From: Paracoccaceae bacterium | Lineage (GTDB): Bacteria > Pseudomonadota > Alphaproteobacteria > Rhodobacterales > Rhodobacteraceae | DNA length: 46,337 bases | Direction of reading: 5' to 3' | Assembly: GCA_024304855.1 (NCBI GenBank) | Contig: JAMWZG010000005.1 | Span: 1 to 46,337, forward strand | Part shown: positions 30,843-40,055 of the stretch, in pieces | How the letters are laid out: each line of letters starts with the position of its first letter | Numbering within the stretch: position 1 is the stretch's first letter | Notes under the pieces: generated by a model | What the model was told of the DNA's origin: nothing | The model's input: only the letters and a program-made list of their open reading frames with translations | The model's database searches: none | Translations under genes and position numbers: made by a program

Positions 30843-31730
30843 ATGCCTGTTTTTCACGTCATCGGATTGGGCTCGATGGGCCTTGGAATGGCTCTCTCAC
30901 TGCGCCGCGCAGGGCATGAGGTGCATGGGCTGGACCTCAACCCGGCGCAGGTGGCCAAGCTGACCCAAGCCGGTGGGCAGGCGCTTGACGCGCAATCGCC
31001 ACTGGCCGACGCCCTGATCTGCGTGGTGTTGAACGCCGCGCAGACCGAAGCGGCGCTGTTCGGCGCGGATGGCTGGGCCGGGCATGTGAAACCGGGCGGC
31101 ACGATCCTGTCCTGTGCCACCGTCGCCCCCGATTTCGCCAAGCGGATGGAGGCCGAGGCGCAGGCACGAAGCCTGCATTACCTCGATGCGCCCATCTCGG
31201 GCGGATCTGTGCGCGCGGCCGAAGGGGCTTTGTCGGTCATGGCGTCTGGCACGCCCGCCGCCTTCGACGGTGCCGCCGAGGCCTTGGCTGCCATGGCGCA
31301 AACCGTGCACCGACTGGGCGATCACGCCGGTCCGGGCTCTGCCATGAAAGCGGTCAATCAGCTTCTGGCCGGCGTGCATATCGCCGCCATGGGCGAGGCG
31401 CTGGGGTTCGCCACCTCGCAAGGTCTTGATCTGGCGCGCGTGCTTGAGGTGATCCGTGTCTCCGCCGGCACATCCTGGATGTTCGAGAACCGCGCGCCGC
31501 ATGTGATCGAGGCGGATTATACCCCGCGCTCGACCATCAACATCTGGCCCAAGGATCTGGGCATCGTCACCGACATCGCGGCGGGTGCCAACCTGCCGCT
31601 GCCCCTGACCGAAACCGCACTGGCCCAGTATCGCGCCGCAGCCGAGGCCGGTCTGGGGCAGGAGGATGACGCCGCCATCACCAAACTGGTCGCCGCGCGC
31701 GCCGGGTTGAAGCTGCCGGGGGATGCGTGA
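30843..31730 (+). CDS. ltnD: LtnD-like L-threonate dehydrogenase
   Basis: Beta-hydroxyacid dehydrogenase family (3-hydroxyisobutyrate type), proposed to oxidise L-threonate to 2-oxotetronate. 295 residues. Rossmann motif GLGSMGLGMALSLRRAGHEV at 9-28, substrate motif DAPISGGSVRAAEGALS near 113-129, and catalytic Lys in MKAVNQLLAG near 168. Presence beside otnK, otnC and otnI is the published neighbourhood for LtnD. Overlaps the otnK start by one base (TGATG). D-glycerate or tartronate semialdehyde reductase is the main alternative, less likely in this operon. Confidence 0.83.
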   Translation: MPVFHVIGLGSMGLGMALSLRRAGHEVHGLDLNPAQVAKLTQAGGQALDAQSPLADALICVVLNAAQTEAALFGADGWAGHVKPGGTILSCATVAPDFAKRMEAEAQARSLHYLDAPISGGSVRAAEGALSVMASGTPAAFDGAAEALAAMAQTVHRLGDHAGPGSAMKAVNQLLAGVHIAAMGEALGFATSQGLDLARVLEVIRVSAGTSWMFENRAPHVIEADYTPRSTINIWPKDLGIVTDIAAGANLPLPLTETALAQYRAAAEAGLGQEDDAAITKLVAARAGLKLPGDA

Positions 31731-32980
31731 TGCTGCTGGGCTGCATCGGCGATGATTTCACCGGCTCTTCCGACCTTGGCAACACGCTGACCAAGGCGGG
31801 GATGCGCGTCACGCAATATGTGGGCGTGCCCGACACCAGCGCGGCACCAGGGGTCGAGGCGGGAATTGTCGCGCTCAAATCCCGGTCCATCCCCGTGGAT
31901 CAGGCCGTGAAATTGTCGCTCGCGGCGTTGGAATGGCTGCGCGCGCAGGGTTGCACGCAATTCCTGTTCAAATACTGCTCCACCTTCGACTCGACGCCCC
32001 AAGGCAATATCGGCCCCGTGGCCGAGGCATTGGCCGATGCGCTGAAGGCGCGGCAGGTGCTGGTCTGCCCGGCCTTTCCGGCGGCAGGCCGCTCGATCTA
32101 TCAGGGACACCTCTTCGTCACCGACAAATTGCTGAGCGAAAGCGGGATGCAGAACCATCCGCTGACCCCGATGACAGACCCCGACATTCGCCGCTGGCTG
32201 CGCCATCAGACCAAGGGCAGCATCGGCCATATTCCCGCCTCTGCGGTGATGCAGGGGCGCGATACCATACGAAGCCGTATGCAAGCCGAGGATGCCGCAG
32301 GCCATCGCCTTTTGGTGGCCGATGCGATCACCGATGCCGATCTGGTGGCGCTGGGGCAAGCTGCGGCCGATCTTCCGCTGCTCACCGGCGGGTCGGGCAT
32401 TGCCATGGGTCTGCCCGGAAACTTCCGGGCGCGCGGTCTTTTGTCCGCGTCCAAGGCGGCATGGACAGGGCAGGGGGGCCGCGCCGCGATCCTGTCGGGT
32501 TCCTGCTCTGTGGCCACGCGCGGGCAGGTGGCGGAACACGGCAAGGCGAACCCCAGCCGCGAAGTCACGGCGGATCAGGTCATGTCCGGCACCGTCACCG
32601 CGCAATCGCTGGCGGACTGGGCCTTGGCGCAGGATGGCATCCCCCTGATCTATACCTCTGCCGATCCGGCGGTCGTGGCCGATGCACAAACCCGCTTCGG
32701 CAAGGACACCGTCGCCGGAAAAATCGAAGCCCTGTTCGCGGATCTCGCCCGCGCGCTGGTCGCGGGCGGCGTTACGCGCCTCATCAGCGCGGGGGGCGAA
32801 ACCTCGGGCGCGGTGGTGGAAGGGCTTGACCTTACCGCGCTTGAGATCGGCCCCGAGGTTGATCCCGGCGTGCCCTTGATCCGTGCAAACGACAGCCTTG
32901 TGCTGGCCCTCAAATCCGGCAATTTCGGCGGGCCTGACTTTTTCGCGCGCGCCGCAGCCATGATGGAAGGCCACGCATGA
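31730..32980 (+). CDS. otnK: OtnK, 3-oxotetronate kinase (DUF1537 family)
   Basis: Phosphorylates 3-oxotetronate at C4 with ATP. 416 residues of the two-domain DUF1537 kinase family: N-terminal substrate domain beginning MLLGCIGDDFTGSSDLGNTL and FKYCSTFDSTPQGNIGP, C-terminal nucleotide domain with LISAGGETSGAVVEGL and KSGNFGGPDFF. The ATG at 31730 is used rather than the GTG at 31727. Overlaps otnC by ATGA. The neighbouring class II aldolase marks it as OtnK rather than the D-threonate kinase DtnK, which travels with a PdxA2 homologue absent here. Confidence 0.9.
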   Translation: MLLGCIGDDFTGSSDLGNTLTKAGMRVTQYVGVPDTSAAPGVEAGIVALKSRSIPVDQAVKLSLAALEWLRAQGCTQFLFKYCSTFDSTPQGNIGPVAEALADALKARQVLVCPAFPAAGRSIYQGHLFVTDKLLSESGMQNHPLTPMTDPDIRRWLRHQTKGSIGHIPASAVMQGRDTIRSRMQAEDAAGHRLLVADAITDADLVALGQAAADLPLLTGGSGIAMGLPGNFRARGLLSASKAAWTGQGGRAAILSGSCSVATRGQVAEHGKANPSREVTADQVMSGTVTAQSLADWALAQDGIPLIYTSADPAVVADAQTRFGKDTVAGKIEALFADLARALVAGGVTRLISAGGETSGAVVEGLDLTALEIGPEVDPGVPLIRANDSLVLALKSGNFGGPDFFARAAAMMEGHA

Positions 32981-33624
32981 CGGCCGAGGGCAAACTGCGC
33001 GAAGACCTTTGTTTCTGGGCCGCGTCCATGTTCAACCGTGGCCTGACAGGGGGGGCATCCGGCAATATCTCGGTCAGGACCGAGGATGGCGGGATGCTGG
33101 TCACGCCCACGGGCGTCAGCCTTGGCCGCCTGGACCCCGCGCGCCTCTCGCGCTTTGACGCGACGGGGCGGCATATCGGCGGCGATGCCCCGACCAAGGA
33201 AATGCCGCTTCACTCTGCTTTCTACGAAACGCGGCGCAGCGCGGGTGCCGTGGTGCATCTGCACTCCACCCATTCTGTCGCCCTGTCGATGCTGCCCGAT
33301 ACCGACCCTGACAACGCCTTGCCGCCGCTGACGCCCTATGCCGTGATGCGCGTGGGCAAGGTGGCGTTGCTGCCCTTCTTCCTGCCCGGCGATGCCGCCA
33401 TGGGTGACGCCCTGCGCGGGCTGGGCGGCAAGCGCTCTGCCGTGCTTCTGGCCAATCATGGCCCGGTGGTGGCGTCAAAGGATCTGGAGGCCGCCGTCTT
33501 CGCCATGGAGGAGCTTGAGGAAACCGCAAAGCTCGCTCTTTTGTTGCGCGGCCACAGCCCGCGTGCGCTGACCGATGATCAGATTGGCGCCTTGGTGCGG
33601 AAATTCGATCTGGAGTGGGACTGA
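32977..33624 (+). CDS. otnC: OtnC, 3-oxotetronate 4-phosphate decarboxylase (class II aldolase family)
   Basis: Converts 3-oxotetronate 4-phosphate to dihydroxyacetone phosphate and CO2, feeding central metabolism. 215 residues, the class II aldolase/adducin fold: GASGNISVR and LVTPTGVS for phosphate binding, EMPLHSAFY with the catalytic Glu, and metal histidines in HLHSTHS (near 94-100) plus NHGP (near 160). Overlaps otnK by ATGA and otnI by one base. Assignment depends on the operon; the fold alone would equally fit fuculose- or ribulose-phosphate aldolases. Confidence 0.87.
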   Translation: MTAEGKLREDLCFWAASMFNRGLTGGASGNISVRTEDGGMLVTPTGVSLGRLDPARLSRFDATGRHIGGDAPTKEMPLHSAFYETRRSAGAVVHLHSTHSVALSMLPDTDPDNALPPLTPYAVMRVGKVALLPFFLPGDAAMGDALRGLGGKRSAVLLANHGPVVASKDLEAAVFAMEELEETAKLALLLRGHSPRALTDDQIGALVRKFDLEWD

Positions 33625-34391
33625 TGCGCTATTCCGCAAACCTTGGCTTTCTGTTCACCGACCTGCCGCTGCCGCAAGCCATCCATGCAGCCAAGGACGC
33701 AGGCTTTGACGCGGTGGAATGCCATTTCCCCTATGACGTGCCCGCCGCTGATGTCGCCACCGCCTTGCAAGAGACGGGGCTGGCCATGCTGGGGCTGAAC
33801 ACATGGCCGGGCGACAAGGCCGCCGGTGATTTCGGTCTGGCCGCCCTGACCGGGCGCGAGGATGAGGCGCGGGCCGCCATTGCCCAAGCCCTTGATTATG
33901 CCATCGCAACCGGAACCAAAGCCGTGCATGTCATGGCCGGGCGCACCGATGGCGGCAAGCGCGCCGAGGCGACGTTTCGCGCCAATCTGGCCCATGCCTG
34001 CGATCTGGCTGCACCCCACGGGATCACCATCCTGATCGAACCGATCAACACCCGCGATGTGCAGGGCTATCACCTGTCCCGCACGGATCACGCGCAGCAG
34101 ATCATCGCCGCATTGGGCAAACCCAACCTAAAGCTGATGTTCGACTGCTATCATATGCAGATCATGCAAGGCGATCTGGCCATGCATCTGCGCGCGCTTT
34201 TGCCCGTCATCGGTCATGTCCAGATTGCCGCCGTGCCTGACCGGGGCGAACCGGATCAGGGCGAGGTGGATTACCGCTGGCTGATGGCGCATCTGGGCGG
34301 GCTTGGCTATTCGGGTTTCATCGGGGCCGAATACCGCCCCCGCGCCGACACCCTGTCGGGGCTGGGCTGGCTGGACCGTTTCCGCGCCTGA
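33624..34391 (+). CDS. otnI: OtnI, 2-oxotetronate isomerase (Hyi family)
   Basis: Isomerises 2-oxotetronate to 3-oxotetronate, the step that merges the DenD and LtnD branches. 255 residues of a TIM barrel like hydroxypyruvate isomerase: MRYSANLGFLFTDLPL, the catalytic Glu in ILIEPINTRDVQGYHL, LMFDCYHMQIM and GFIGAEYRP. The ATG at 33624 overlaps the otnC stop (TGATG); GGAGTGGG lies upstream. Last gene of the operon. The 82 bases before ktrA show no clear terminator or promoter. Confidence 0.87.
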   Translation: MRYSANLGFLFTDLPLPQAIHAAKDAGFDAVECHFPYDVPAADVATALQETGLAMLGLNTWPGDKAAGDFGLAALTGREDEARAAIAQALDYAIATGTKAVHVMAGRTDGGKRAEATFRANLAHACDLAAPHGITILIEPINTRDVQGYHLSRTDHAQQIIAALGKPNLKLMFDCYHMQIMQGDLAMHLRALLPVIGHVQIAAVPDRGEPDQGEVDYRWLMAHLGGLGYSGFIGAEYRPRADTLSGLGWLDRFRA

Positions 34392-34473
34392 TCACGTTTT
34401 TCCGCTTTTGCTTGACTCTTCTTTTGCCGCGACGCAGCATCAGAGGTCTTTTCAACTGTCATGGACATGACAA

Positions 34474-35136
34474 ATGGTAAAAGAGACAAGGACCTTCGCC
34501 GTCATCGGCCTGGGTGCCTTTGGAAGCGCGGTCGCGACAGAGCTGGCACGCTTCGACAACCATGTGATCGGTATCGACCTGGATGAACGCCGTGTCGGCC
34601 AACTGGCCGGCAATCTTCCGGCCACAGCCATCCTTGATTCCAGCGATGAAAACGCGCTGCGCGAGGCGGGGATCGACCGCTATGACGTGGCCCTGATCGC
34701 CATCGGGCGCGACATCGAGGCCAGCATCCTGACGACGATGAACCTCAAGATGTTGGGGATCGGGACGATCTGGGTCAAGGCCTCGAACAAGACCCATCAC
34801 CGCATCCTGTCCAAACTGGGCGCGGATCGCGTGATCCTGCCAGAGCAGGAAATGGGCCGCCATATCGCGCAGATGCTCAACAATCCCGTGGTGCAGGACT
34901 ATGTCAGCCTTGGCAACGGTTTCAGCGTGGTGAACATCGTCGTGCCAGAGCGGCTGGACGGAAAAGCCGTGAAGAACCTCAAGCTGGGTGATTCCTATGA
35001 CCTGCGCCTTCTGGGTCTGATGCGCGGAACCGAGTTCAAGGGCTGCGAGGACACCGATCTGGTTCTGCGCCGCGACGACAAGCTTCTGCTTTTGGGCAAA
35101 CGGCCCGAATTGCGCCGCTTCGGCGATACGCTTTAA
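34474..35136 (+). CDS. ktrA: KtrA/TrkA-type regulatory subunit of potassium uptake
   Basis: Cytoplasmic ring-forming RCK protein that gates KtrB in response to nucleotides (ATP/ADP, c-di-AMP in some species). 220 residues: RCK_N Rossmann domain with FAVIGLGAFGSAVATELARF (8-27) and acidic IGIDLDE, and RCK_C domain from about 140 (LDGKAVKNLKLGDSYDLRLL). No good ribosome-binding site before the ATG at 34474. It lies 18 bases before ktrB. Confidence 0.92.
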   Translation: MVKETRTFAVIGLGAFGSAVATELARFDNHVIGIDLDERRVGQLAGNLPATAILDSSDENALREAGIDRYDVALIAIGRDIEASILTTMNLKMLGIGTIWVKASNKTHHRILSKLGADRVILPEQEMGRHIAQMLNNPVVQDYVSLGNGFSVVNIVVPERLDGKAVKNLKLGDSYDLRLLGLMRGTEFKGCEDTDLVLRRDDKLLLLGKRPELRRFGDTL

Positions 35137-35154
35137 GCACACAGGTCAGGTTCA

Positions 35155-36510
35155 ATGCATATCCTCCCATCGGCCCTGCGCCGTCGGCTGTGGCGACGCC
35201 TGAGCGTCACACCGCCGCCCGCCATCCTTGCCGCGCTTTATGCGGTGCTGATCGTGATCGGTGCCTGCGTCTTCAAGCTGCCGATTGCGACCACCACGCC
35301 GATCACCTGGTCGGACGCGCTATTCACCGCCACCTCGGCTGTCACCGTGACGGGTCTTGTCGTGCTGGATACCGGGGTGGTGTTTACCCTGTTCGGCGAA
35401 ATGGTCCTCGCCTTCCTGATCCAGTTGGGCGGGCTGGGTCTGATGACCTTCGCCGTGCTCATCCTTGCCGCCCTGGGCCTGCCGATCGGGATCACCGGGC
35501 GGCTTTATCTGCGCGACGACCTCAACCAATCCTCGATGCGGCAACTGACCGATCTGGTCGGCACCATCCTCAAGGTGGTGCTGATCTGCGAACTGGCCGG
35601 GGCGGCGCTGCTCTGCCTTGTCTTCGTGCCGGAATTCGGGCTGTGGCGCGGGATATGGGAGGCCGTGTTCCACTCTGTCTCGGCCTTCAACAACGCAGGC
35701 TTCTCGACGTTTTCGAACGGTCTGGTGCCCTATGCCACCGATCCCGTCATCAACCTTGTGATCCCCGCGCTCTTCATCGTGGGGGGGATCGGCTATGTCG
35801 TGGTGTCGGACATCTTCCGCGCCAAAAGCTGGCATGGCTGGTCTTTGCATACCAAGATCATGCTGCTGGGCACCGCCGTTCTGATCCCCTGGTCCTTCGG
35901 CATGTTCGCGCTTCTGGAATGGACCAACCCCGCCACGCTGGGGCAGTTCGACGACGCGCTGTCGAAACTGACGGTCAGTTGGTTTCAGGGCGTGACCACA
36001 CGCACCGCCGGGTTCAACACGACGGATATTGGCGCGATGCATGACAGCACATCCATGATGTTCATCTCGCTCATGCTGATCGGGGGCGGTCCGACATCCA
36101 CGGCAGGCGGCATCAAGGTAACAACCTTCGTGGTCATGATCCTGGCCACGGTCGCCTTCTTCCGCCGGCAGACCCAACTGACCGCCTTTGGCCGCAGTAT
36201 CGGGCTGGAACAGGTGCTCAAGGTCATGGCCCTGACGGCGATCAGCATGATCGTGGTCTTTGTCGGAATCTTCCTACTGACCCTGTCGCATGATGGCGAG
36301 TTTCTGGACATCAGTTTCGAAGTGGCCAGCGCCTTCGGCACGGTCGGACTGTCGCGCGGCTATACGACCGAACTGTCCGAGGTCGGGCGCGCGGTCATCA
36401 TCGCCATCATGTTCCTGGGCCGGGTCGGGCCATTGACGCTGGGCTTCTTCCTGGCCACGCGCGTCACCCCGCGCGTGCGCTATCCCGAGGGCCAGGTTCA
36501 CCTTGGTTGA
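35155..36510 (+). CDS. ktrB: KtrB, membrane subunit of Ktr potassium transporter
   Basis: Potassium (often sodium-dependent) uptake channel/transporter of 451 residues with four repeated M1-P-M2 units. The selectivity-filter glycines can be placed in each: SAVTVTGLVV (Gly67), SAFNNAGFSTF, TRTAGFNTTD and SAFGTVGLSRG. Completes a KtrAB pair with the preceding gene; K+ uptake is the first response to osmotic up-shock, and an ectoine importer follows 4 kb downstream. It is convergent with the IOR gene; only three bases separate the stop codons and a long hairpin lies there. Confidence 0.93.
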   Translation: MHILPSALRRRLWRRLSVTPPPAILAALYAVLIVIGACVFKLPIATTTPITWSDALFTATSAVTVTGLVVLDTGVVFTLFGEMVLAFLIQLGGLGLMTFAVLILAALGLPIGITGRLYLRDDLNQSSMRQLTDLVGTILKVVLICELAGAALLCLVFVPEFGLWRGIWEAVFHSVSAFNNAGFSTFSNGLVPYATDPVINLVIPALFIVGGIGYVVVSDIFRAKSWHGWSLHTKIMLLGTAVLIPWSFGMFALLEWTNPATLGQFDDALSKLTVSWFQGVTTRTAGFNTTDIGAMHDSTSMMFISLMLIGGGPTSTAGGIKVTTFVVMILATVAFFRRQTQLTAFGRSIGLEQVLKVMALTAISMIVVFVGIFLLTLSHDGEFLDISFEVASAFGTVGLSRGYTTELSEVGRAVIIAIMFLGRVGPLTLGFFLATRVTPRVRYPEGQVHLG

Positions 36511-36511
36511 C

Positions 36512-36546
36512 GATCAGGTGGCGGCCATCTTTGCCGCCACCTGATC
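36512..36546. terminator. Long inverted repeat between convergent ktrB and IOR genes
   Basis: GATCAGGTGGCGGC (36512-36525), loop CATCTTT, GCCGCCACCTGATC (36533-36546): a perfect 14-base stem. It includes the IOR stop codon and its last ten codons. There is no T-run on either strand, so it is either a T-less bidirectional terminator or an RNA 3'-end stabiliser shared by both transcripts. Confidence 0.6.
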
Positions 36547-39500
36547 CATCACCTTCTCCGCTGCCGCGTGACGGACAGGACCATAACCCCGGATCTCCTG
36601 CGCCGCTTGCAGAAGGCTCATGGCCTCCTCCGGCCGGGCCGGATCGAAATGGCGCTCGACATGGGTCAGGACAGCCTCGAACCAGTCCAGAAGCGCACGG
36701 TCCAACTTGCGATCGGCACTATGGGCAAAGGGATCAATCGCCTTGCCCCGCAGCCCCTTCATCCGCGCCAGCACCTTGAAGGCAGGGCGCATCCACGCCC
36801 CGAAGGCGCGTTTGTTGGGCCGCCCACGCGCATCCGTGCCAAGCGGCAGAAGCGGCGGGGCAAGGTGGTATTTCACCTTGAAATCGCCCTCGAAGGTCGC
36901 CGCCAGCTCTGCCTCGAACGCGCCCTCGGTATGCAGGCGTGCCACCTCGTATTCATCCTTATAGGCCATCAACCGGAACAGGGATTTGGCCGCCGCCATG
37001 ACCATATCATCCCCCGCCTGCGGCAGGGCCGCGCGGAAACGGGCGATCCGGTCGGTGAACCGCCTTGCATAGGCGGCATCCTGATACCCGGTCAGGAACT
37101 CTGCCCGATGCGCGATCAAGGCCTCCAGCGTGTCCGGCACTCTCTGCGCCTCGGTCAACCGATCCGCCAGAACCTCGGGCCGCACCGCCATGATCCGTCC
37201 CAGATCAAAGGCCGTCCCGTTCTTCTCGACCGCGACACCGTTCAGCAGGATCGCCTGTTTCAAGGCCATCTCGCTAACCGGCACCAGCCCCCGCTGATAG
37301 GCCGCCCCCAGCATCATCATATTGGCAAAGACGGCATCCCCCATCAGCCGTTCGGCCGCCAGATTGGCATCAAAGGCCATGACACATTCTTCCCCCACCG
37401 TCGCCCGGATCAGCGCCTCGCGCGTGTCGATCCTCAGATCGGCATCACGGTGCAGCACCAGATCGCCGGTCGGCATTTCGGCACGGTTCAGCACCACCTC
37501 GGTCCCGCGCCGGTAATGGGCCGAGGCCTTGGGCGCCGAACAGACCACCGCATCGCAGCCGATCACCGCATCGGCGTCACCCGTCTCGATCCGCACCTGA
37601 TGAATATCCTGCGGCGTCGCACCGATGCGGACATAGCCCAGAACCGTCCCGAATTTCTGCGCGAAACCCGTGAAATCCAGAACGCTCGCGCCCTTGCCCT
37701 CCAGATGCGCGGCCATGGTGATCAGCGCGCCGATGGTCACGACCCCCGTGCCGCCCACACCGGCGACCAGCAGGTCATAGGGCTGCGCCAGATCCGCCAT
37801 CGCGGGCCGCGGCAGACCTGCCATCAAGGCCGGCAGATCCAGACCCGCCGGTGTCGGCTTGCGCCGCTGTCCCCCTTCGATGGTCACGAAACTGGGGCAA
37901 AACCCGTTGAGGCAGGAGAAATCCTTGTTGCAACTGGACAGGTTGATCTTGCGCTTGCGGCCCAGATCCGTCTCGCGTGGCTCGACGCTCAGGCAATTGG
38001 ATTCCAGCGAACAATCCCCGCACCCCTCGCAGACCAGCGGGTTGATCATCACATGGCGGGCCGGGTCTTCCATCGTGCCGCGCTTGCGACGACGGCGTTT
38101 TTCCGTGGCGCAGGTCTGTTCATAGATCAGGACCGAGACGCCCTTCACCTCACGCAAGTCTCGCTGCACAGGGTCCAGATCGGCGCGGTCGTGAAATGTG
38201 GTGCCCGCCGGGAAATCACCCTGGCGAAACTTGTCAATCTGATCCGACACCAGCGCGATCCGGTCCACCCCTTCGGCCCGGCAACTTTGCGCGATGGCCG
38301 CCGGGCTGACCGGGCCATCCACGGGCTGACCGCCGGTCATCGCCACGGCATCGTTATACAGGATCTTGTAGGTGATATTGGCCCCCGCCGCGACCGCCTG
38401 CCGTATGGCGAGAGAGCCTGAATGATACCACGTCCCCTCGCCAAGATTCTGGAAGATGTGCCGCTTGCCGGTGAACCGCGACCCCGCCGCCCATGGCACA
38501 CCCTCGCCACCCATCTGGGCATAGCCCACGGTATTGCGATCCATCCAACCCGCCATGACGTGACAGCCGATCCCGCTGGCGGCCATGCTGCCCTCGGGCA
38601 GTTTGGTGGATGAATTATGCGGACAGCCCGAGCAGAAATAGGGCGTCCGCGTCGCTCCCGGCACATGCAGAACCGGGGCAGGGGTGGCGGTCAGGGCACG
38701 CGCCTTCTCCTCCAGACCTTCATCGGGGAAGAACCGCGCCAACCGCTCGGCCACGATCGGAACCAGCATCAGCGGCGTCAACTCACCTGTCCAAGGGATC
38801 AGCGGATCACCCGCGGCACGATGCTTGCCCACCATCTTGCGCGGCTTGTCGCCGGGCCAATCATAGAAATATTCCTTGAACTGGCTTTCGATGATGCCGC
38901 GCTTTTCCTCGACAACCAGCACCTCTTCCTTGCCCTTCACGAAGGCCAGCGCATCACGCCGCGCCAGCGGCCAGACCATGCCCACCTTGTAGATGTCGAT
39001 CCCCAACCGGCGACAGGCGCCTTCGTCCAGACCCAGAAGGCGCAGCGCCTCCATCAGGTCCAGATGGCCCTTGCCCGTCGTCACGATCCCGAACCGCGCA
39101 TCCTCGATGTCATAGATCCGCCGGTCGATCGGGTTCGCCGCGAGAAAGGCCTCGACCGCCTCCAGCTTCGCGCCGATCCGCGTCTCGATCTCGGGGCTGG
39201 GCATGTCAGAGCGGCGCACATGCAAGCCGCCGGGCGGCGCGGTGAAATCCGGCTGCGCAAAGACACGATCCTTGGGCAATTCGACGGATTGCCCCGCCTC
39301 GACCGTTTCCGAAATGGCCTTGAACCCGACCCAAGTGCCGCTGAACCGCGACAGGGCGATGCCATAGGCACCGAACTCCAGATACTCCGCGATGGACGCG
39401 GGGTTCAGTGTGGGCATGAACCACGACATGAAGGCCACATCCGATTGATGCGGCATGGATGACGACACGCAGCCATGATCATCCCCGGCCACAACCAGCA

Positions 39501-39933
39501 CACCACCCATCGGAGAGGAGCCGTAGGCATTGCCATGCTTCAGCGCATCGCCCGACCGATCCACGCCCGGACCCTTGCCATACCACATGGAAAACACGCC
39601 CTCGACCTCGCATCCCGGATCAAGTGCTGCCTGCTGCGCGCCCAGAACGGCGGTCGCACCCAGATCCTCGTTCACGGCGGGCAGAAACTCGATCCGCGCC
39701 TCGGTCAGCCGCTTGCGCTGCCGCCACATCTCCATGTCCAGCCCACCCAGGGGCGAGCCGCGATAGCCCGACACGAAACCTGCCGTATTGCGCCCCGCCG
39801 CACGATCCCGCCGCGCCTGATCCAGCATGATCCGGACAAGGGCCTGCGTGCCGGTCAGGTAAACGCGCCCCTCGGTCCGGGCATAGCGGTCATCCAGTTG
39901 ATAGGTGGCGAAACGGCTGCCTTCTACGGTCAT
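36514..39933 (-). CDS. Fused indolepyruvate:ferredoxin oxidoreductase (IorA-IorB type)
   Basis: Oxidatively decarboxylates aryl or branched 2-oxo acids to acyl-CoA in amino-acid breakdown. 1139 residues in one chain, as in many aerobic proteobacteria. Domains: N-terminal pyrimidine domain (GYRGSPLGGLDMEMWRQRK near 40-58), TPP domain with CPHNSS and GEGTWYHSGS...NDAVAMTGGQ (near 410-525), two cysteine clusters around 625-690 (CEGCGDCSLESNC and SSCNKDFSCLNGFC), and a C-terminal gamma domain from about 740 (GVGGTGVVTIGALITMAAHL). The ATG at 39933 has AGGAGG five bases before it. Divergent from an Lrp-type regulator, its probable controller. Natural electron acceptor unknown. Confidence 0.9.
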   Translation of the reverse strand: MTVEGSRFATYQLDDRYARTEGRVYLTGTQALVRIMLDQARRDRAAGRNTAGFVSGYRGSPLGGLDMEMWRQRKRLTEARIEFLPAVNEDLGATAVLGAQQAALDPGCEVEGVFSMWYGKGPGVDRSGDALKHGNAYGSSPMGGVLVVAGDDHGCVSSSMPHQSDVAFMSWFMPTLNPASIAEYLEFGAYGIALSRFSGTWVGFKAISETVEAGQSVELPKDRVFAQPDFTAPPGGLHVRRSDMPSPEIETRIGAKLEAVEAFLAANPIDRRIYDIEDARFGIVTTGKGHLDLMEALRLLGLDEGACRRLGIDIYKVGMVWPLARRDALAFVKGKEEVLVVEEKRGIIESQFKEYFYDWPGDKPRKMVGKHRAAGDPLIPWTGELTPLMLVPIVAERLARFFPDEGLEEKARALTATPAPVLHVPGATRTPYFCSGCPHNSSTKLPEGSMAASGIGCHVMAGWMDRNTVGYAQMGGEGVPWAAGSRFTGKRHIFQNLGEGTWYHSGSLAIRQAVAAGANITYKILYNDAVAMTGGQPVDGPVSPAAIAQSCRAEGVDRIALVSDQIDKFRQGDFPAGTTFHDRADLDPVQRDLREVKGVSVLIYEQTCATEKRRRRKRGTMEDPARHVMINPLVCEGCGDCSLESNCLSVEPRETDLGRKRKINLSSCNKDFSCLNGFCPSFVTIEGGQRRKPTPAGLDLPALMAGLPRPAMADLAQPYDLLVAGVGGTGVVTIGALITMAAHLEGKGASVLDFTGFAQKFGTVLGYVRIGATPQDIHQVRIETGDADAVIGCDAVVCSAPKASAHYRRGTEVVLNRAEMPTGDLVLHRDADLRIDTREALIRATVGEECVMAFDANLAAERLMGDAVFANMMMLGAAYQRGLVPVSEMALKQAILLNGVAVEKNGTAFDLGRIMAVRPEVLADRLTEAQRVPDTLEALIAHRAEFLTGYQDAAYARRFTDRIARFRAALPQAGDDMVMAAAKSLFRLMAYKDEYEVARLHTEGAFEAELAATFEGDFKVKYHLAPPLLPLGTDARGRPNKRAFGAWMRPAFKVLARMKGLRGKAIDPFAHSADRKLDRALLDWFEAVLTHVERHFDPARPEEAMSLLQAAQEIRGYGPVRHAAAEKVMDQVAAKMAAT

Positions 39934-39986
39934 CATGTCCTCCTGCATTCCCCCACAGGATCGCATGGATGACGTGAAATATTCGG

Positions 39987-40018
39987 TCAGAATGATTGCA
40001 TATCCGGCGATATTCTGA
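39987..40018. promoter_or_regulatory. Inverted repeat in the IOR-lrp divergent promoter
   Basis: TCAGAAT (39987-39993) and ATTCTGA (40012-40018) form a perfect 7-base inverted repeat around 18 bases; a further ATATTC at 39979-39984 adds ATTC-N5-GAAT. Spaced AT-flanked half-sites of this kind suit an Lrp/AsnC octamer. Candidate operator for the adjacent Lrp protein. Confidence 0.5.
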
Positions 40019-40055
40019 ATGAATGCTTCACTACTGAGGCCAAATCTGGACAGAC

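Noticed and set aside
31517..32974. 485-residue minus-strand frame opposite otnK
   Set aside because: Shadow; no fold, and otnK on the other strand is coupled to its neighbours.
36568..38421. 617-residue plus-strand frame opposite the IOR gene
   Set aside because: Antisense shadow; the opposite strand has conserved TPP, cysteine-cluster and gamma domains.
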